Shown piece after piece: positions 32,195 to 40,426 of a stretch of 43,177 bases of DNA. The first letter of the stretch is position 1; every line of letters begins with the position of its first letter. Location of the stretch: the NCBI GenBank assembly GCA_003135415.1, contig PLBP01000028.1, positions 1 through 43,177 of the forward strand. The letters run 5' to 3'. Origin of the DNA: Hyphomicrobiales bacterium (lineage in GTDB: Bacteria > Pseudomonadota > Alphaproteobacteria > Rhizobiales > Xanthobacteraceae). The notes below the pieces were generated by a model, which did not search any database, was not told the DNA's origin, and saw only the letters and a program-made list of their open reading frames with translations. A program made the position numbers and the translations under genes.

Positions 32195-34477
32195 GTGCCC
32201 AAACAATCCAAGAAACCGAAAAACTCCGCGGCCCCTGTCCGCAAGCAATTGCTTGCCTTCATTCAAGAACGCGGCGGCCGCGTCTCGAAACGCGAGATCG
32301 TGCGCGCCTTCCGGCTCGACGCCGCCGGCAAGGCCGAATTGAACAGCCTGCTGCGGGGGCTCCGCGAAGGGGGCGAGGTCGACCGAAGCGGCCGCCGTTT
32401 TCAAGTCGCGGGAAAATTGCCCGAAGTCGTCGTCGCCGAGATCACCGGCCGCGACCGCGACGGCGAGCTCATCGCCGAGCCCGCCGAGTGGGACGAGGTC
32501 GAGCACGGCGAGGCGCCCAAGATCCGCCTCGCCTTCGGGCGGCAGCCGCGGCATGGCCCGGCGCCCGGCGTCGGCGACCGCGCGCTATTGCGCCTGCGCG
32601 ACATCGACGAGCCCGGCATCCGCCACGAGGGCCGGCTGATCAAGCTTTTGGACAAGGCGCCGGTGCGCATTCTCGGCATCTACCGCCCGTTGCCCGACGG
32701 CAGCGGACGGCTCACGCCGGTCGACAAGAAAAGTTTGGGGCGCGAGATCGAGATTCCGCGCGGCGCCGCGGCGGGCGCCGCTGAAGGCGACCTCGTCAGC
32801 GCCGAACTTCTGACCCAGCGCGCGCAGGGCCTGCCGCAAGCACGCGTGCGTGAGCGGCTGGGCTCCTTGAAATCCGAACGAGCGGTGAGCCTGATCGCGA
32901 TCCATGCTCACGGCATCCCCAACGTCTTTTCGCCGCAAGCGCTCGCCGAGGCCGAAGCCGCCCTGCCCGCGCCGCTCGCGGGCCGCGAGGACTGGCGCGA
33001 GCTTCCCCTCGTCACCATCGATCCGCCCGACGCCAAGGACCATGACGACGCGGTGTTCGCAGTCATCGATCAAGATCCCGGCAATCGCGGCGGCTTCGTG
33101 CTGACGGTGGCGATCGCCGACGTCTCCCACTACGTCCGTCCGGGCTCGGCGCTCGACCGCGAGGCGCTCGAGCGCGGCAATTCGGTCTATTTCCCCGACC
33201 GCCTGGTGCCGATGCTGCCCGAGCGGATTTCCAACGATCTCTGTTCGCTCCGTCCCCACGAGGATCGCCCCGCGCTCGCCGCGCGCATGACGATTGCCGC
33301 CGACGGCCGCAAGCTTCGCCATACCTTCCATCGTGTGATGATGCGCTCGGCGGCGAAGCTCAATTACGCCCAGGCGCAGGCCGCACTCGACGGCCGCACC
33401 GACGAGACCACCGCGCCGCTGATGGATCGCGTGCTGAAACCGCTCTACGCCGCTTATCTCGCGCTTTCGAAAGCGCGCGACGCGCGCCAGCCGCTTGCGC
33501 TCGAAATTCCCGAGCGGAAATTGATCTTGAAACCCGACGGCACGCTCGATCGCGTCATCGTGCCGGATCGCATCGAGACCCAGCGCCTGATCGAGGAATT
33601 CATGATCCTCGCCAACGTCGCCGCTGCCGAGACCTGCGAGGAGCGCCGCGTTCCCCTGCTCTACCGCGTGCACGACGCGCCCGCGCTGGAAAAGCTGACG
33701 GCGGTGCGCGAATTTCTTGCCACCCTCGATCTTCATCTTTCCAAGGGAACCGTGCTCCGCCCCGCCGATTTCAACCGCGTGCTTGAGCGCGTGAAAGGAC
33801 GCGAGGTCGAGCGGCTGGTGCACGAGGTCGTGTTGCGAAGCCAGGCGCAAGCCGCATACGACGCGAAAAATTACGGCCATTTCGGCCTGCAGCTTCGCCG
33901 CTACGCGCATTTCACTTCGCCGATCCGCCGCTACGCCGATTTGATCGTGCACCGCGCCTTGATCCGCGCGCTCAAATTGGGTGAAGGCGGCCTGCCCGAT
34001 ATCGCGCCGGAGCTGCTCGCCGAGACCGGCGCCCGGGTTTCCGCCGCCGAGCGCCGCGCCATGGCGGCCGAGCGCGAGACCGTCGACCGGCTGGTCGCGC
34101 ACCATCTCGCCGACCGCGTCGGTGCGACCTTCCACGGCCGCATTTCCGGCGCCACCCGCGCCGGCCTCTTCGTCAAACTCGACGACACCGGCGCCGACGG
34201 TTTCGTGCCGGCGCGCACCATCGGCAACGATTTTTTCCGCTACGAGGAAAAGCATCACGCGCTGATCGGCGAGCGCACCGGCGAGACGTACCGGCTCGGC
34301 GACAAGGTCGAGGTGAAACTCGTCGAGGCGATTCCGATCGCCGGTGCGCTACGATTCGAAATCCTCTCGAAAGGGCGCCATGACGTCAGGCGCGGCCGCG
34401 CACAGCACCCGCGTCCTCCGCATCGCGCGCATCAGCCGCGAAAAAAGCATCCGCATAAGCATCGGCGGGAACGATGA
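32195..34477 (+). CDS. rnr: Ribonuclease R
   Basis: A 760-residue 3'-5' exoribonuclease able to degrade structured RNA. The N-terminal winged-helix (about 15-65, GGRVSKREIVRAFRLDAAGK) and cold-shock domains precede the RNB catalytic core: TIDPPDAKDHDDAVFAV holds the magnesium-binding aspartates, then VAIADVSHYVRPGSALD, YFPDRLVPMLPERIS and HFTSPIRRYADLIVHR. An S1 domain (FHGRISGATRAGLFVKLDDT) and a short His/Arg-rich tail finish it. Start: GTG 32195 with GGAA upstream. Its stop overlaps the next ATG by 4 nt, so translation is probably coupled. Confidence 0.96.
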   Translation: MPKQSKKPKNSAAPVRKQLLAFIQERGGRVSKREIVRAFRLDAAGKAELNSLLRGLREGGEVDRSGRRFQVAGKLPEVVVAEITGRDRDGELIAEPAEWDEVEHGEAPKIRLAFGRQPRHGPAPGVGDRALLRLRDIDEPGIRHEGRLIKLLDKAPVRILGIYRPLPDGSGRLTPVDKKSLGREIEIPRGAAAGAAEGDLVSAELLTQRAQGLPQARVRERLGSLKSERAVSLIAIHAHGIPNVFSPQALAEAEAALPAPLAGREDWRELPLVTIDPPDAKDHDDAVFAVIDQDPGNRGGFVLTVAIADVSHYVRPGSALDREALERGNSVYFPDRLVPMLPERISNDLCSLRPHEDRPALAARMTIAADGRKLRHTFHRVMMRSAAKLNYAQAQAALDGRTDETTAPLMDRVLKPLYAAYLALSKARDARQPLALEIPERKLILKPDGTLDRVIVPDRIETQRLIEEFMILANVAAAETCEERRVPLLYRVHDAPALEKLTAVREFLATLDLHLSKGTVLRPADFNRVLERVKGREVERLVHEVVLRSQAQAAYDAKNYGHFGLQLRRYAHFTSPIRRYADLIVHRALIRALKLGEGGLPDIAPELLAETGARVSAAERRAMAAERETVDRLVAHHLADRVGATFHGRISGATRAGLFVKLDDTGADGFVPARTIGNDFFRYEEKHHALIGERTGETYRLGDKVEVKLVEAIPIAGALRFEILSKGRHDVRRGRAQHPRPPHRAHQPRKKHPHKHRRER

Positions 34478-34893
34478 AAATGACCGGCGATCTTCACGCG
34501 CATCGCGCTCTTCATCGCGCTCTTGGGCCCGCGCTCCTTCGCGGCCTTCGCGGCCGCTGTCCGAATTGCGCGCGCGGAAAGATCTTTCGCGCTTACCTCA
34601 AGGTCGCGGACCGTTGCTCCGTCTGCGGCGAAGCGTTCCATCATCATCGCGCCGACGATGCGCCGGCCTATTTCGTAATCCTCATCGTGGGTCACATGGT
34701 GGTGCCGCTAGCGCTCACCATCGAGGCCGCCTATAGATTGCCCTATTGGATTCAGTTCGCATTTTGGCTGCCCGTCACCCTCGCGCTCACGCTTCGCCTC
34801 CTGCAACCAGTCAAGGGCGCGATCGTCGCGGTGCAGTGGGCCTATCGCATGCACGGATTCGATCCGGAATCCGCGCCTGAGGCTGGGCGATAA
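34474..34893 (+). CDS. DUF983 membrane protein
   Basis: A 139-residue protein with a zinc-ribbon-like N-terminal part, GRCPNCARGKIFRAYLKVAD and CSVCGEAF (two CxxC pairs), followed by two membrane helices (YFVILIVGHMVVPLALTIEA and FAFWLPVTLALTLRLL). This is the DUF983 layout; the family is common in alphaproteobacteria and has been linked to cytochrome oxidase neighbourhoods, but no function is established. Overlaps rnr by 4 nt and is followed by a NUDIX gene, the standard rhizobial order. Confidence 0.88.
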   Translation: MKMTGDLHAHRALHRALGPALLRGLRGRCPNCARGKIFRAYLKVADRCSVCGEAFHHHRADDAPAYFVILIVGHMVVPLALTIEAAYRLPYWIQFAFWLPVTLALTLRLLQPVKGAIVAVQWAYRMHGFDPESAPEAGR

Positions 34894-34918
34894 AACAACG
34901 AGCGCGCGAAAAACGGTC

Positions 34919-35662
34919 ATGAGCGAATTCAACGAGCTGACGAAATATCTCGCGCGCAAAGAGGCGAAGCCGAAGACGCCCTACCGGCGGCCGCGCGATG
35001 CCGCCACCCTGATCGTGCTCGATCGCGCCGAGAGAGAGCCCCGCGTCTTGTTCGGCAAGCGCCACGAGGGCCACGCCTTCATGCCGGGCATGTTCGTGTT
35101 TCCCGGCGGCAGCTACGACGCGGTCGACGGCCGCATGAAAGCGGCCGGCACGCTCGATCCCTTGAGCGCGCGCCGCTTGATGCTTGGCTCGCCGAAAATC
35201 AACGCGACGCGCGCCCGTGGGTTAGCGCTCGCCGCGATCCGCGAGACCTGCGAGGAGACGGGCCTCCTCATCGGCCGCCGCGACGCAAGCCCCCTCGACG
35301 TGCCCTCGCCCACCTGGCAGCCGTTTCGCGATGCCGGCGTGCATCCCGACGTCGGCACGCTCGTCTTCATCGCGCGGGCGATCACGCCGCCCGGCCGGCC
35401 GCGCCGTTTCGACACCCGCTTTTTTGCCGCCGAACGCGACACGGTCGCGGCCGAACTGCCGGGCGTCGCCGGTCCCAATTCAGAATTCGTCGAATTGAAG
35501 TGGCTGGCACTCGCGGACGCGCGCAAGGAGAAGCTTCCCGCCATCACCAAGGTAATTTTGGAGGAGCTGGAGAACCGGCTGAAGGCGGGCTTTAAAAAGG
35601 AAGCCTCGATTCCCTTCTTTTATTCCAAGAACGGCAAATTCCACCGCGATGAACTTGCCTGA
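34919..35662 (+). CDS. NUDIX hydrolase (NUDT19-like)
   Basis: A 247-residue NUDIX protein. It starts with the domain core DAATLIVLDRAEREPRVLFG, GHAFMPGMFVFPGGSYDAVD, and has the catalytic box ALAAIRETCEETGLLIG (RExxEExG, metal ligands). A long insert between strand and helix (about 75-100) is typical of the NUDT7/NUDT19 acyl-CoA-diphosphatase-like group. The substrate is therefore possibly a CoA ester or nucleotide-diphosphate derivative. C-terminal segment FYSKNGKFHRDEL is conserved in relatives. Sits between DUF983 and rpmG. Confidence 0.88.
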   Translation: MSEFNELTKYLARKEAKPKTPYRRPRDAATLIVLDRAEREPRVLFGKRHEGHAFMPGMFVFPGGSYDAVDGRMKAAGTLDPLSARRLMLGSPKINATRARGLALAAIRETCEETGLLIGRRDASPLDVPSPTWQPFRDAGVHPDVGTLVFIARAITPPGRPRRFDTRFFAAERDTVAAELPGVAGPNSEFVELKWLALADARKEKLPAITKVILEELENRLKAGFKKEASIPFFYSKNGKFHRDELA

Positions 35663-35726
35663 AGCCATTCCTTGACATTCAACGCTCGATGACTAGCTTG
35701 CCCCCGAATTCGTGAGGATTGAAGCA

Positions 35727-35894
35727 ATGGCTAAAGCAGTAACCCTGAAGATCAAGCTGATCTCAAGCGCCGACACCGGCTTCTATTACGTCACCAAGAA
35801 AAACTCGCGCACGATGACCGAGAAGCTGAGCAAAAAGAAATACGACCCGATCGCGCGCAAACACATCGAGTTTCGCGAGAGCAAGATCAAGTAA
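35727..35894 (+). CDS. rpmG: 50S ribosomal protein L33
   Basis: A 55-residue L33: [38 protein letters not shown] and [10 protein letters not shown]. The cysteine pairs of zinc-binding L33 are absent, so it is the C-minus form. Start: ATG 35727 with AGGA about 8 nt upstream; the frame extends 5 codons further to a GTG. A strong hairpin lies 23 nt downstream. Confidence 0.97.
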   Translation: MAKAVTLKIKLISSADTGFYYVTKKNSRTMTEKLSKKKYDPIARKHIEFRESKIK

Positions 35895-35917
35895 TTAAGT
35901 GGCCTCGCAAACAAAAC

Positions 35918-35939
35918 GGGCGCCCAGTGGGCGCCCTTT
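35918..35939. terminator. Bidirectional terminator after rpmG
   Basis: Stem gggcgccc-agt-gggcgccc followed by TTT on the plus strand; on the minus strand it is followed by gttttgttt. It can end rpmG and the candidate RNA transcribed from the opposite side. Confidence 0.8.
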
Positions 35940-36175
35940 CGATTCCGGAATATAGGTGGCCGGCGGTGAGCAGCTGAAGAGGCCATTCTTGCCGCCCTCC
36001 CGCCGGCCGAACCCCACGGACCCAGGAGATGCGGCGGACCTGAGCACTCCGTAGGGTAGCTCGAAGGGGCCGCCTGAATTGTCGGAAATACGTCCCAGAA
36101 CACGGCCCCGAAGCTGGACGCTAACCGATGGTCTGCTTGAATCCAACGATTCTAGGGCTCTCCGCAAGGCGATCT
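35918..36175 (-). ncRNA. Candidate structured RNA (6S-like?)
   Basis: Minus-strand segment between pleD and rpmG. It ends in a terminator hairpin with a T run. Strong helices: ggccggcgg / ccgccggcc around a smaller gagg/cctc hairpin, and ggcgg...ccgcc around gagc...gctc. The part reading gtgctcaggtccgcc resembles the conserved upper-stem strand of 6S RNA, but other 6S features were not matched and the ends do not pair convincingly. A 90-codon frame runs across it and through the terminator, suggesting chance. No clear promoter seen. The start coordinate is approximate. Confidence 0.35.
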
Positions 36176-36224
36176 TGCGTGGTTACCTTTAGTCGTAACC
36201 TTACCTAGGGCCTCGGGAAGGCGA

Positions 36225-37598
36225 TCAGGCGGCGTCCGACACCACCCGGTTGCGGCCATTGCGCTTGGCGAGATAAAGCGCGCCATCCGCCCGCTTCATG
36301 ATCAGGGCGGCGTTGTCCTGCGGCCCGATGCGGCAGGCCAAGCCAACCGAGATCGTGACCTCGACATTGCGCGCTCCCCGGTCGATCGGGAACGGCTCGG
36401 CGGCGATCCGGCGGCGGATGCGCTCGGCCACCTTGTTCGCGACCCCGAGATCGGTATCGGGCATCACCACCACGAACTCCTCGCCGCCATAGCGGCAGGC
36501 GAGATCGATGCCGCGGATGCAGCTTCGGAGCCGGTCGGAAAATTCGCGCAGCACGTCGTCGCCGGCATCATGGCCGTAGGTGTCGTTGACCGCCTTGAAG
36601 TGATCGATGTCGATGATCAGCACCGTCAGCGGCTTGCCGCGCGCCGCCGCCCGCTCGACGAGCGAATCGGCGTGGCTTTCCATGTAGCGGCGATTGTAGA
36701 GGCCGGTGAGCGCGTCGGTGACGGCAAGTTCCATCGATTGCTGCACGTTGTCGCGCAGCCGCTCGGTGAAGCGGCGGCGGCGCACTTGCGTGCGCACGCG
36801 CGCGATCATCTCGTTCTTGTCGGCGGAGCGAAGCAGATAATCGTTGGCGCCGAGATCGAGGCCGCGCAGGAGCCGCGCCTTCTGGTCGGTGTTGGCGATG
36901 AGCAAGATCGGCATGTAGCGCGTGCGCTCGAGCGAGCGGATTTGGCCGACGAGCCGCAGCCCGTCGTAATCCTTGAGATCAATACTGATGATCAGGAGGT
37001 CGAACTTGCCCTCGGCGGCGCGGAACAGCACCTCTTGCGGGTCCGAGGCGACCGCGACCGTGTGCTTCTGCGAGAGTGCCGCCGTGACGCGCTCGGCCGT
37101 TACCCCATGATCCTCGACGATCAAGATGCGCCCGTTCATGCCCTCGTCGTTGATCGCTTCGGTCGCGGGATCGGAGACGCCGACCTGGCGCGAGGTCGCG
37201 ACCCGCATCCGCATTTCGTCGGTCGCCATCTTCAGCCGCACCAGCGAGCGCACGCGCGCCACCAGCGCAATGTCGTCGACTGGCTTGGTAAGAAAATCGT
37301 CGGCGCCCGCATCCAGCCCCTTCACGCGGTCTGCCGGCTGGTCGAGCGCGGTCACCATGACGACCGGGATGTGGTGGGTGGCGGGATTCGACTTGATCCG
37401 GCGCGCGACCTCGAAGCCGTCCATGCCCGGCATCATCACGTCGAGGAGCACGATGTCGCACTGGCCGCGCTCGCAGATTTCAAGCGCCTGCGCGCCGTTC
37501 GAGGCGAGGATCACCTCGAAATACTCCGCCGACAGCCGCACCTCCAGGAGCTTGAGGTTCGTCGGCACGTCATCGACGACGAGGATACGTGCACTCAT
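36225..37598 (-). CDS. pleD: PleD-type response regulator/diguanylate cyclase
   Basis: A 457-residue protein: REC1 (DIVLLDVMMPGMDGFEVARR with phospho-acceptor Asp, TKP Lys motif), REC2 (about 155-270) and a GGDEF domain (about 290-455). REC2 has Ser in place of the acceptor Asp (LLIISIDLKDYDG), fitting its adaptor role in PleD. The cyclase has IDIDHFKAVNDTYGHDAGDD and the signature GGEEF, with the RGID inhibitory site five residues before it, so product inhibition by c-di-GMP is expected. It makes c-di-GMP at the cell pole in the swarmer-to-stalked transition of relatives. Begins 3 nt after divK; one operon. Confidence 0.96.
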   Translation of the reverse strand: MSARILVVDDVPTNLKLLEVRLSAEYFEVILASNGAQALEICERGQCDIVLLDVMMPGMDGFEVARRIKSNPATHHIPVVMVTALDQPADRVKGLDAGADDFLTKPVDDIALVARVRSLVRLKMATDEMRMRVATSRQVGVSDPATEAINDEGMNGRILIVEDHGVTAERVTAALSQKHTVAVASDPQEVLFRAAEGKFDLLIISIDLKDYDGLRLVGQIRSLERTRYMPILLIANTDQKARLLRGLDLGANDYLLRSADKNEMIARVRTQVRRRRFTERLRDNVQQSMELAVTDALTGLYNRRYMESHADSLVERAAARGKPLTVLIIDIDHFKAVNDTYGHDAGDDVLREFSDRLRSCIRGIDLACRYGGEEFVVVMPDTDLGVANKVAERIRRRIAAEPFPIDRGARNVEVTISVGLACRIGPQDNAALIMKRADGALYLAKRNGRNRVVSDAA

Positions 37599-37601
37599 TC
37601 C

Positions 37602-37970
37602 TCAATCCTTCACGAAATGGCGCACCGTCTCGAGAAATTTGGCCACCGAAATCGGCTTCGAAAGATACGCCTCGCAACCACCCTCGCGGATCCGCTCCTC
37701 GTCGCCCTTCATGGCGAAGGCGGTCACCGCCACCACCGGGATCGATTTCAGCTCGTCGTCTTCCTTGATCCATTTGGTGACTTCGAGACCCGACACCTCG
37801 GGCAGCTGGATATCCATCAGGATCAGATCCGGCTTGTGCTTGCGCGCGAGATCGAGCGCTTCGATTCCATTGCGGGTTTCGATCGTGTTGAAGCCGTTCG
37901 CTTGCAAGAGATCGTGGAAGAGCTTCATGTTGAGCTCGTTGTCCTCCACGATCAGCACCGTTTTCGGCAT
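37602..37970 (-). CDS. divK: Cell-cycle response regulator DivK
   Basis: A 122-residue single-domain receiver. [20 protein letters not shown] provides the acidic pocket, [18 protein letters not shown] the phosphorylated Asp, [13 protein letters not shown] the Thr switch and [15 protein letters not shown] the Lys. In relatives it is phosphorylated by PleC/DivJ and controls DivL-CckA-CtrA. Start: ATG 37970 ([12 protein letters not shown]); the extra 10 upstream codons lack a ribosome-binding site. Directly upstream of pleD as in Caulobacter. Confidence 0.97.
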   Translation of the reverse strand: MPKTVLIVEDNELNMKLFHDLLQANGFNTIETRNGIEALDLARKHKPDLILMDIQLPEVSGLEVTKWIKEDDELKSIPVVAVTAFAMKGDEERIREGGCEAYLSKPISVAKFLETVRHFVKD

Positions 37971-38165
37971 CGTCTCCGCTCCCGTCTTCCCGTTCCACAC
38001 GCGGCGTGACGGGCCCCCATTTGAACTTCAGCTTCTTCCGCCCAACTAAGGCGCGAACGAGAATCGAGACTCATGAGCTAACGCCACCGGTTTAATATTT
38101 CCTGTCGCAATGCAGGAGTCGCAGCCTGCAGGTGTTCGGCAGCGCGGATAGGGTCGGCAAGCATG

Positions 38166-38181
38166 CCGTACCATGGTACGG
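38166..38181. promoter_or_regulatory. Perfect 16-bp palindrome upstream of DUF3572 gene
   Basis: CCGTACCATGGTACGG, a perfect dyad without spacer, 27 bp before the DUF3572 ATG and about 195 bp upstream of divK on the other strand. It has the form of an operator; the protein is unknown. Confidence 0.45.
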
Positions 38182-38208
38182 TAATCCCCATTCGTTACGG
38201 AAAAGCAA

Positions 38209-38517
38209 ATGCACCCGAAAAGCGCAAAAAGCGGAGGGGTTTCGCCCGACGAAGCCATGGGTATCGCCACCCAAGCGCTCGCCTACATCGCGGGCGACGG
38301 CGCGCGCCTCGGACGCTTTCTCGCCGAAAGCGGGCTCGGTCCCGAAAACCTCCGCCAAGCCGCGCGCGATCCTTCCTTTCTGCCCGCGGTGCTCGATTTC
38401 ATTCTGTCGCATGAGCACGACCTGATCGATTTCGTCACGATCGCCGGGATCGATCCCAAACTCGTCGGCCGCGCGCGCGACGCGCTTGCGGGCACTCCAA
38501 CCGATCGCCGATCCTGA
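38209..38517 (+). CDS. DUF3572 protein
   Basis: A 102-residue cytosolic protein of the DUF3572 family (PF12096), which is largely alphaproteobacterial. MGIATQALAYIAGDGARLGR, FLAESGLGPENLRQAA and VLDFILSHEHDLIDFVTIAG are the family segments; all helical. The function is unknown. It is divergent from divK-pleD, a conserved arrangement that suggests a link to cell-cycle or division, though this is only context. Possible operator just upstream. Confidence 0.88.
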   Translation: MHPKSAKSGGVSPDEAMGIATQALAYIAGDGARLGRFLAESGLGPENLRQAARDPSFLPAVLDFILSHEHDLIDFVTIAGIDPKLVGRARDALAGTPTDRRS

Positions 38518-38630
38518 ACGCCCGATGAATAGTTTTCACCGCGCGCTAAAATAACTTTTTCCGCGCGATCGACTCTTCGTCTTAGTGAGAGCCGGATGAA
38601 TCAGTTAGCTTTTTCCGGGGGTACAAACCA

Positions 38631-38843
38631 ATGAGGAAACACTCAATGCGTACGACATTGTTTGCCTTGATTGCCGCCACCGGACTCGCCTTCATGGGCG
38701 GCTCGGTCGCGAACGCCGCCACCGCCAATGGCGCCGCCATCGAAAAGGCCGCGCAGACCGTCGATCAGACGATCGTGGTTCGCGAAGGCTGCGGCCGTGA
38801 CCATCACTGGTCGCGCTGGCAGGGCCGTTGCGTCTGGAATTGA
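38631..38843 (+). CDS. Small secreted protein with C-terminal two-cysteine motif
   Basis: A 70-residue exported protein. Signal peptide TTLFALIAATGLAFMGGSVA ending NAA, leaving a mature chain of about 40 residues that ends GCGRDHHWSRWQGRCVWN. The paired cysteines bracket His/Trp/Arg residues, a tail found in many small rhizobial secreted proteins of unknown role. Start: ATG 38631 has GGGGG about 9 nt upstream; ATG 38646, with AGGA 8 nt upstream, would give a neater signal peptide. Followed by a terminator. Confidence 0.75.
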   Translation: MRKHSMRTTLFALIAATGLAFMGGSVANAATANGAAIEKAAQTVDQTIVVREGCGRDHHWSRWQGRCVWN

Positions 38844-38879
38844 TCCGCGCGAACGATCGCGCGTAACGCGCGTAAAACG

Positions 38880-38944
38880 AAAAGCTCGGTCACGCTGGCA
38901 AGTTTACGCAGCCTGCGCAAGTTTGGTTGCGTGCCGGGCTTTTT
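38880..38944 (+). terminator. Terminator after the small secreted-protein gene
   Basis: Outer arms aaaagctcgg and ccgggctttt (one wobble) enclose a second dyad; a T5 run ends it. A separate short hairpin, cgcgcg-taa-cgcgcg, precedes it near 38858-38873. Confidence 0.6.
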
Positions 38945-38962
38945 GCATGCGGTGGACGGGAA

Positions 38963-39805
38963 TTATTTTTTGCAGGGCGCCGTCTTCAGGAATTCGACGC
39001 TCCTGAGATCGCCCTTCAAGGCGAAATTGCCGTAGTCGAGCTTGAGCGCGCGGCTGACGCCGTTCTCGTACAGCTCGAAGGTGAGCGTGTAGGCGGGCGT
39101 CCGCTCGCCGCTCGACTCACCGGGGTCGAAATAGCTCACCGTCACCGGATAGCGCTTGATCGAGGTGAGTGCCGCCGCGCGCACGGGCTCCTCGAGATCG
39201 CCTGCCTGCCCCTTGATCGCGCCGCCGATCACCGAAAGCGTTTCATAGACCTTCTTGCCGTCGGGCGAGCCGTCATAAACCTTGGCGGCGAGGAGATGCT
39301 CGCCCGCCTCTCCGGTATCGAGGATTTTCGTCAACTGCTCGGTCGGCAGAAGAATGGGGCCGCCGAGCCGGAGCGGCGGTGTCTTGGGCTTGGCGAGCTT
39401 CACCGACAACCCTCCGTCCGTGGCCTTGTCGGCGGTGCCGTCCACGTCGTCGCGCAATTCGCGATTGACGAAGTTCTGGTTTTTGAAACGGAACGATTTC
39501 GCCTCGCCGTCTTCCCAGGTGGTGCTGCGCAAGTCGCTCGTCGTCTGCTTGCCCTCGCCGGTGTCGAGCTCGGTGACTTGCCGGAGCGAGACCGAATAGC
39601 CTTCGCAGGCACTGCCGGTCATTTCGAAGGCGATTTTCCCGCGCGCCGTATCGACCCGCGTCGAATTCTTGGCGGGGTCGAGCGCGAGTTCGTAAATCGC
39701 CCGGTGCGCGGCGAGCGGAATCCGCTCGGCTTGCGCAGGGACGGCGAGCGAGGAGAACAGCAGTCCTGCGGCAATCAAAGCCGGCGTCAACTTCAACTTG
39801 GTCAT
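38963..39805 (-). CDS. eipB: Cell-envelope protein EipB (DUF1849)
   Basis: A 280-residue periplasmic protein. Signal peptide PALIAAGLLFSSLAVPAQA is followed by AHRAIYELALDPAKNSTRVD, ending LKGDLRSVEFLKTAPCKK. Cys67 (GSACEGYS) and Cys278 match the conserved disulfide reported for Brucella EipB, and total length is the same. EipB folds as a beta-spiral and supports envelope integrity in Rhizobiales. Start: ATG 39805; the very long frame upstream is the antisense of the RidA and GDPD genes. Single gene, convergent with the small secreted-protein gene. Confidence 0.93.
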   Translation of the reverse strand: MTKLKLTPALIAAGLLFSSLAVPAQAERIPLAAHRAIYELALDPAKNSTRVDTARGKIAFEMTGSACEGYSVSLRQVTELDTGEGKQTTSDLRSTTWEDGEAKSFRFKNQNFVNRELRDDVDGTADKATDGGLSVKLAKPKTPPLRLGGPILLPTEQLTKILDTGEAGEHLLAAKVYDGSPDGKKVYETLSVIGGAIKGQAGDLEEPVRAAALTSIKRYPVTVSYFDPGESSGERTPAYTLTFELYENGVSRALKLDYGNFALKGDLRSVEFLKTAPCKK

Positions 39806-39955
39806 GCAAAATCCTGGGTCTGGACGAATTCGATGTAAATCTCTTGGCAAAGATAGTTCGCGTTGGCGCCAGCTACAACGGCGATCCGCTTGCGCGAACC
39901 GTCCCGATTGGCGAAAAGGACCCCGCAATTCAGGCGAAAGCGTGAGGAGAGAGCG

Positions 39956-40420
39956 ATGGCCGGAAAAATCGACAAGAAACTCGCGGAACTGGGAATCACC
40001 CTCCCCGTCCCGCCCGCCCCCGTCGCCAACTATGTGCCGACCGCGCATACCGGGAACCTCCTCTTCTGCTCGGGTCAGGTTTCGGCCGCGCCCGGCGGCG
40101 AGACGATCAAGGGCAAGCTCGGCGCCGAGACTTCGGTCGAGCGCGGCCAGGCCGCCGCCCGCATCTGCGCGATCAACCTCCTGGCCCAGGCCAAGGCCGC
40201 GCTCGAAGACCTCGACCGCATCAAGCGTTGCGTGCGGCTCGGCGGCTTCATCAACGCGATGCCGACGTTCGGCGACCTGCCGAAGGTGATGAACGGCGCC
40301 TCCGATCTCATGGTCGAGGTCTTCGGCGAAGCCGGGCGTCATGCCCGCACGACGGTGGGCGTCGCGGAGCTTCCATTCGATGCCTCGGTTGAAGTTGAAG
40401 CTTTGTTCGAGGTCGATTGA
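39956..40420 (+). CDS. RidA/YjgF-family protein
   Basis: A 154-residue RidA-superfamily protein. GNLLFCSGQVSAAPGGETIK, AARICAINLLAQAKAALEDL, RLGGFINAMPTFGDLPKVMN and HARTTVGVAELPFDASVEVE are the family strands; the last contains the Arg that in RidA binds the enamine/imine intermediate. The N-terminus LGITLPVPPAPVANYVPT is the longer form of this subgroup, so deaminase activity on 2-aminoacrylate is possible but not certain. Strong GAGGAG 6-9 nt before the ATG. The next gene starts 6 nt after its stop, so they are probably one operon. Confidence 0.9.
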   Translation: MAGKIDKKLAELGITLPVPPAPVANYVPTAHTGNLLFCSGQVSAAPGGETIKGKLGAETSVERGQAAARICAINLLAQAKAALEDLDRIKRCVRLGGFINAMPTFGDLPKVMNGASDLMVEVFGEAGRHARTTVGVAELPFDASVEVEALFEVD

Positions 40421-40426
40421 CATACC

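Noticed and set aside
32585-34258. 557-residue minus-strand frame opposite rnr
   Set aside because: Shadow of the conserved rnr gene; His/Arg/Gly-rich composition typical of antisense high-GC DNA.
35895-36167. 90-residue minus-strand frame between pleD and rpmG
   Set aside because: It runs through a perfect terminator hairpin and has no family; the DNA looks more like a structured RNA.
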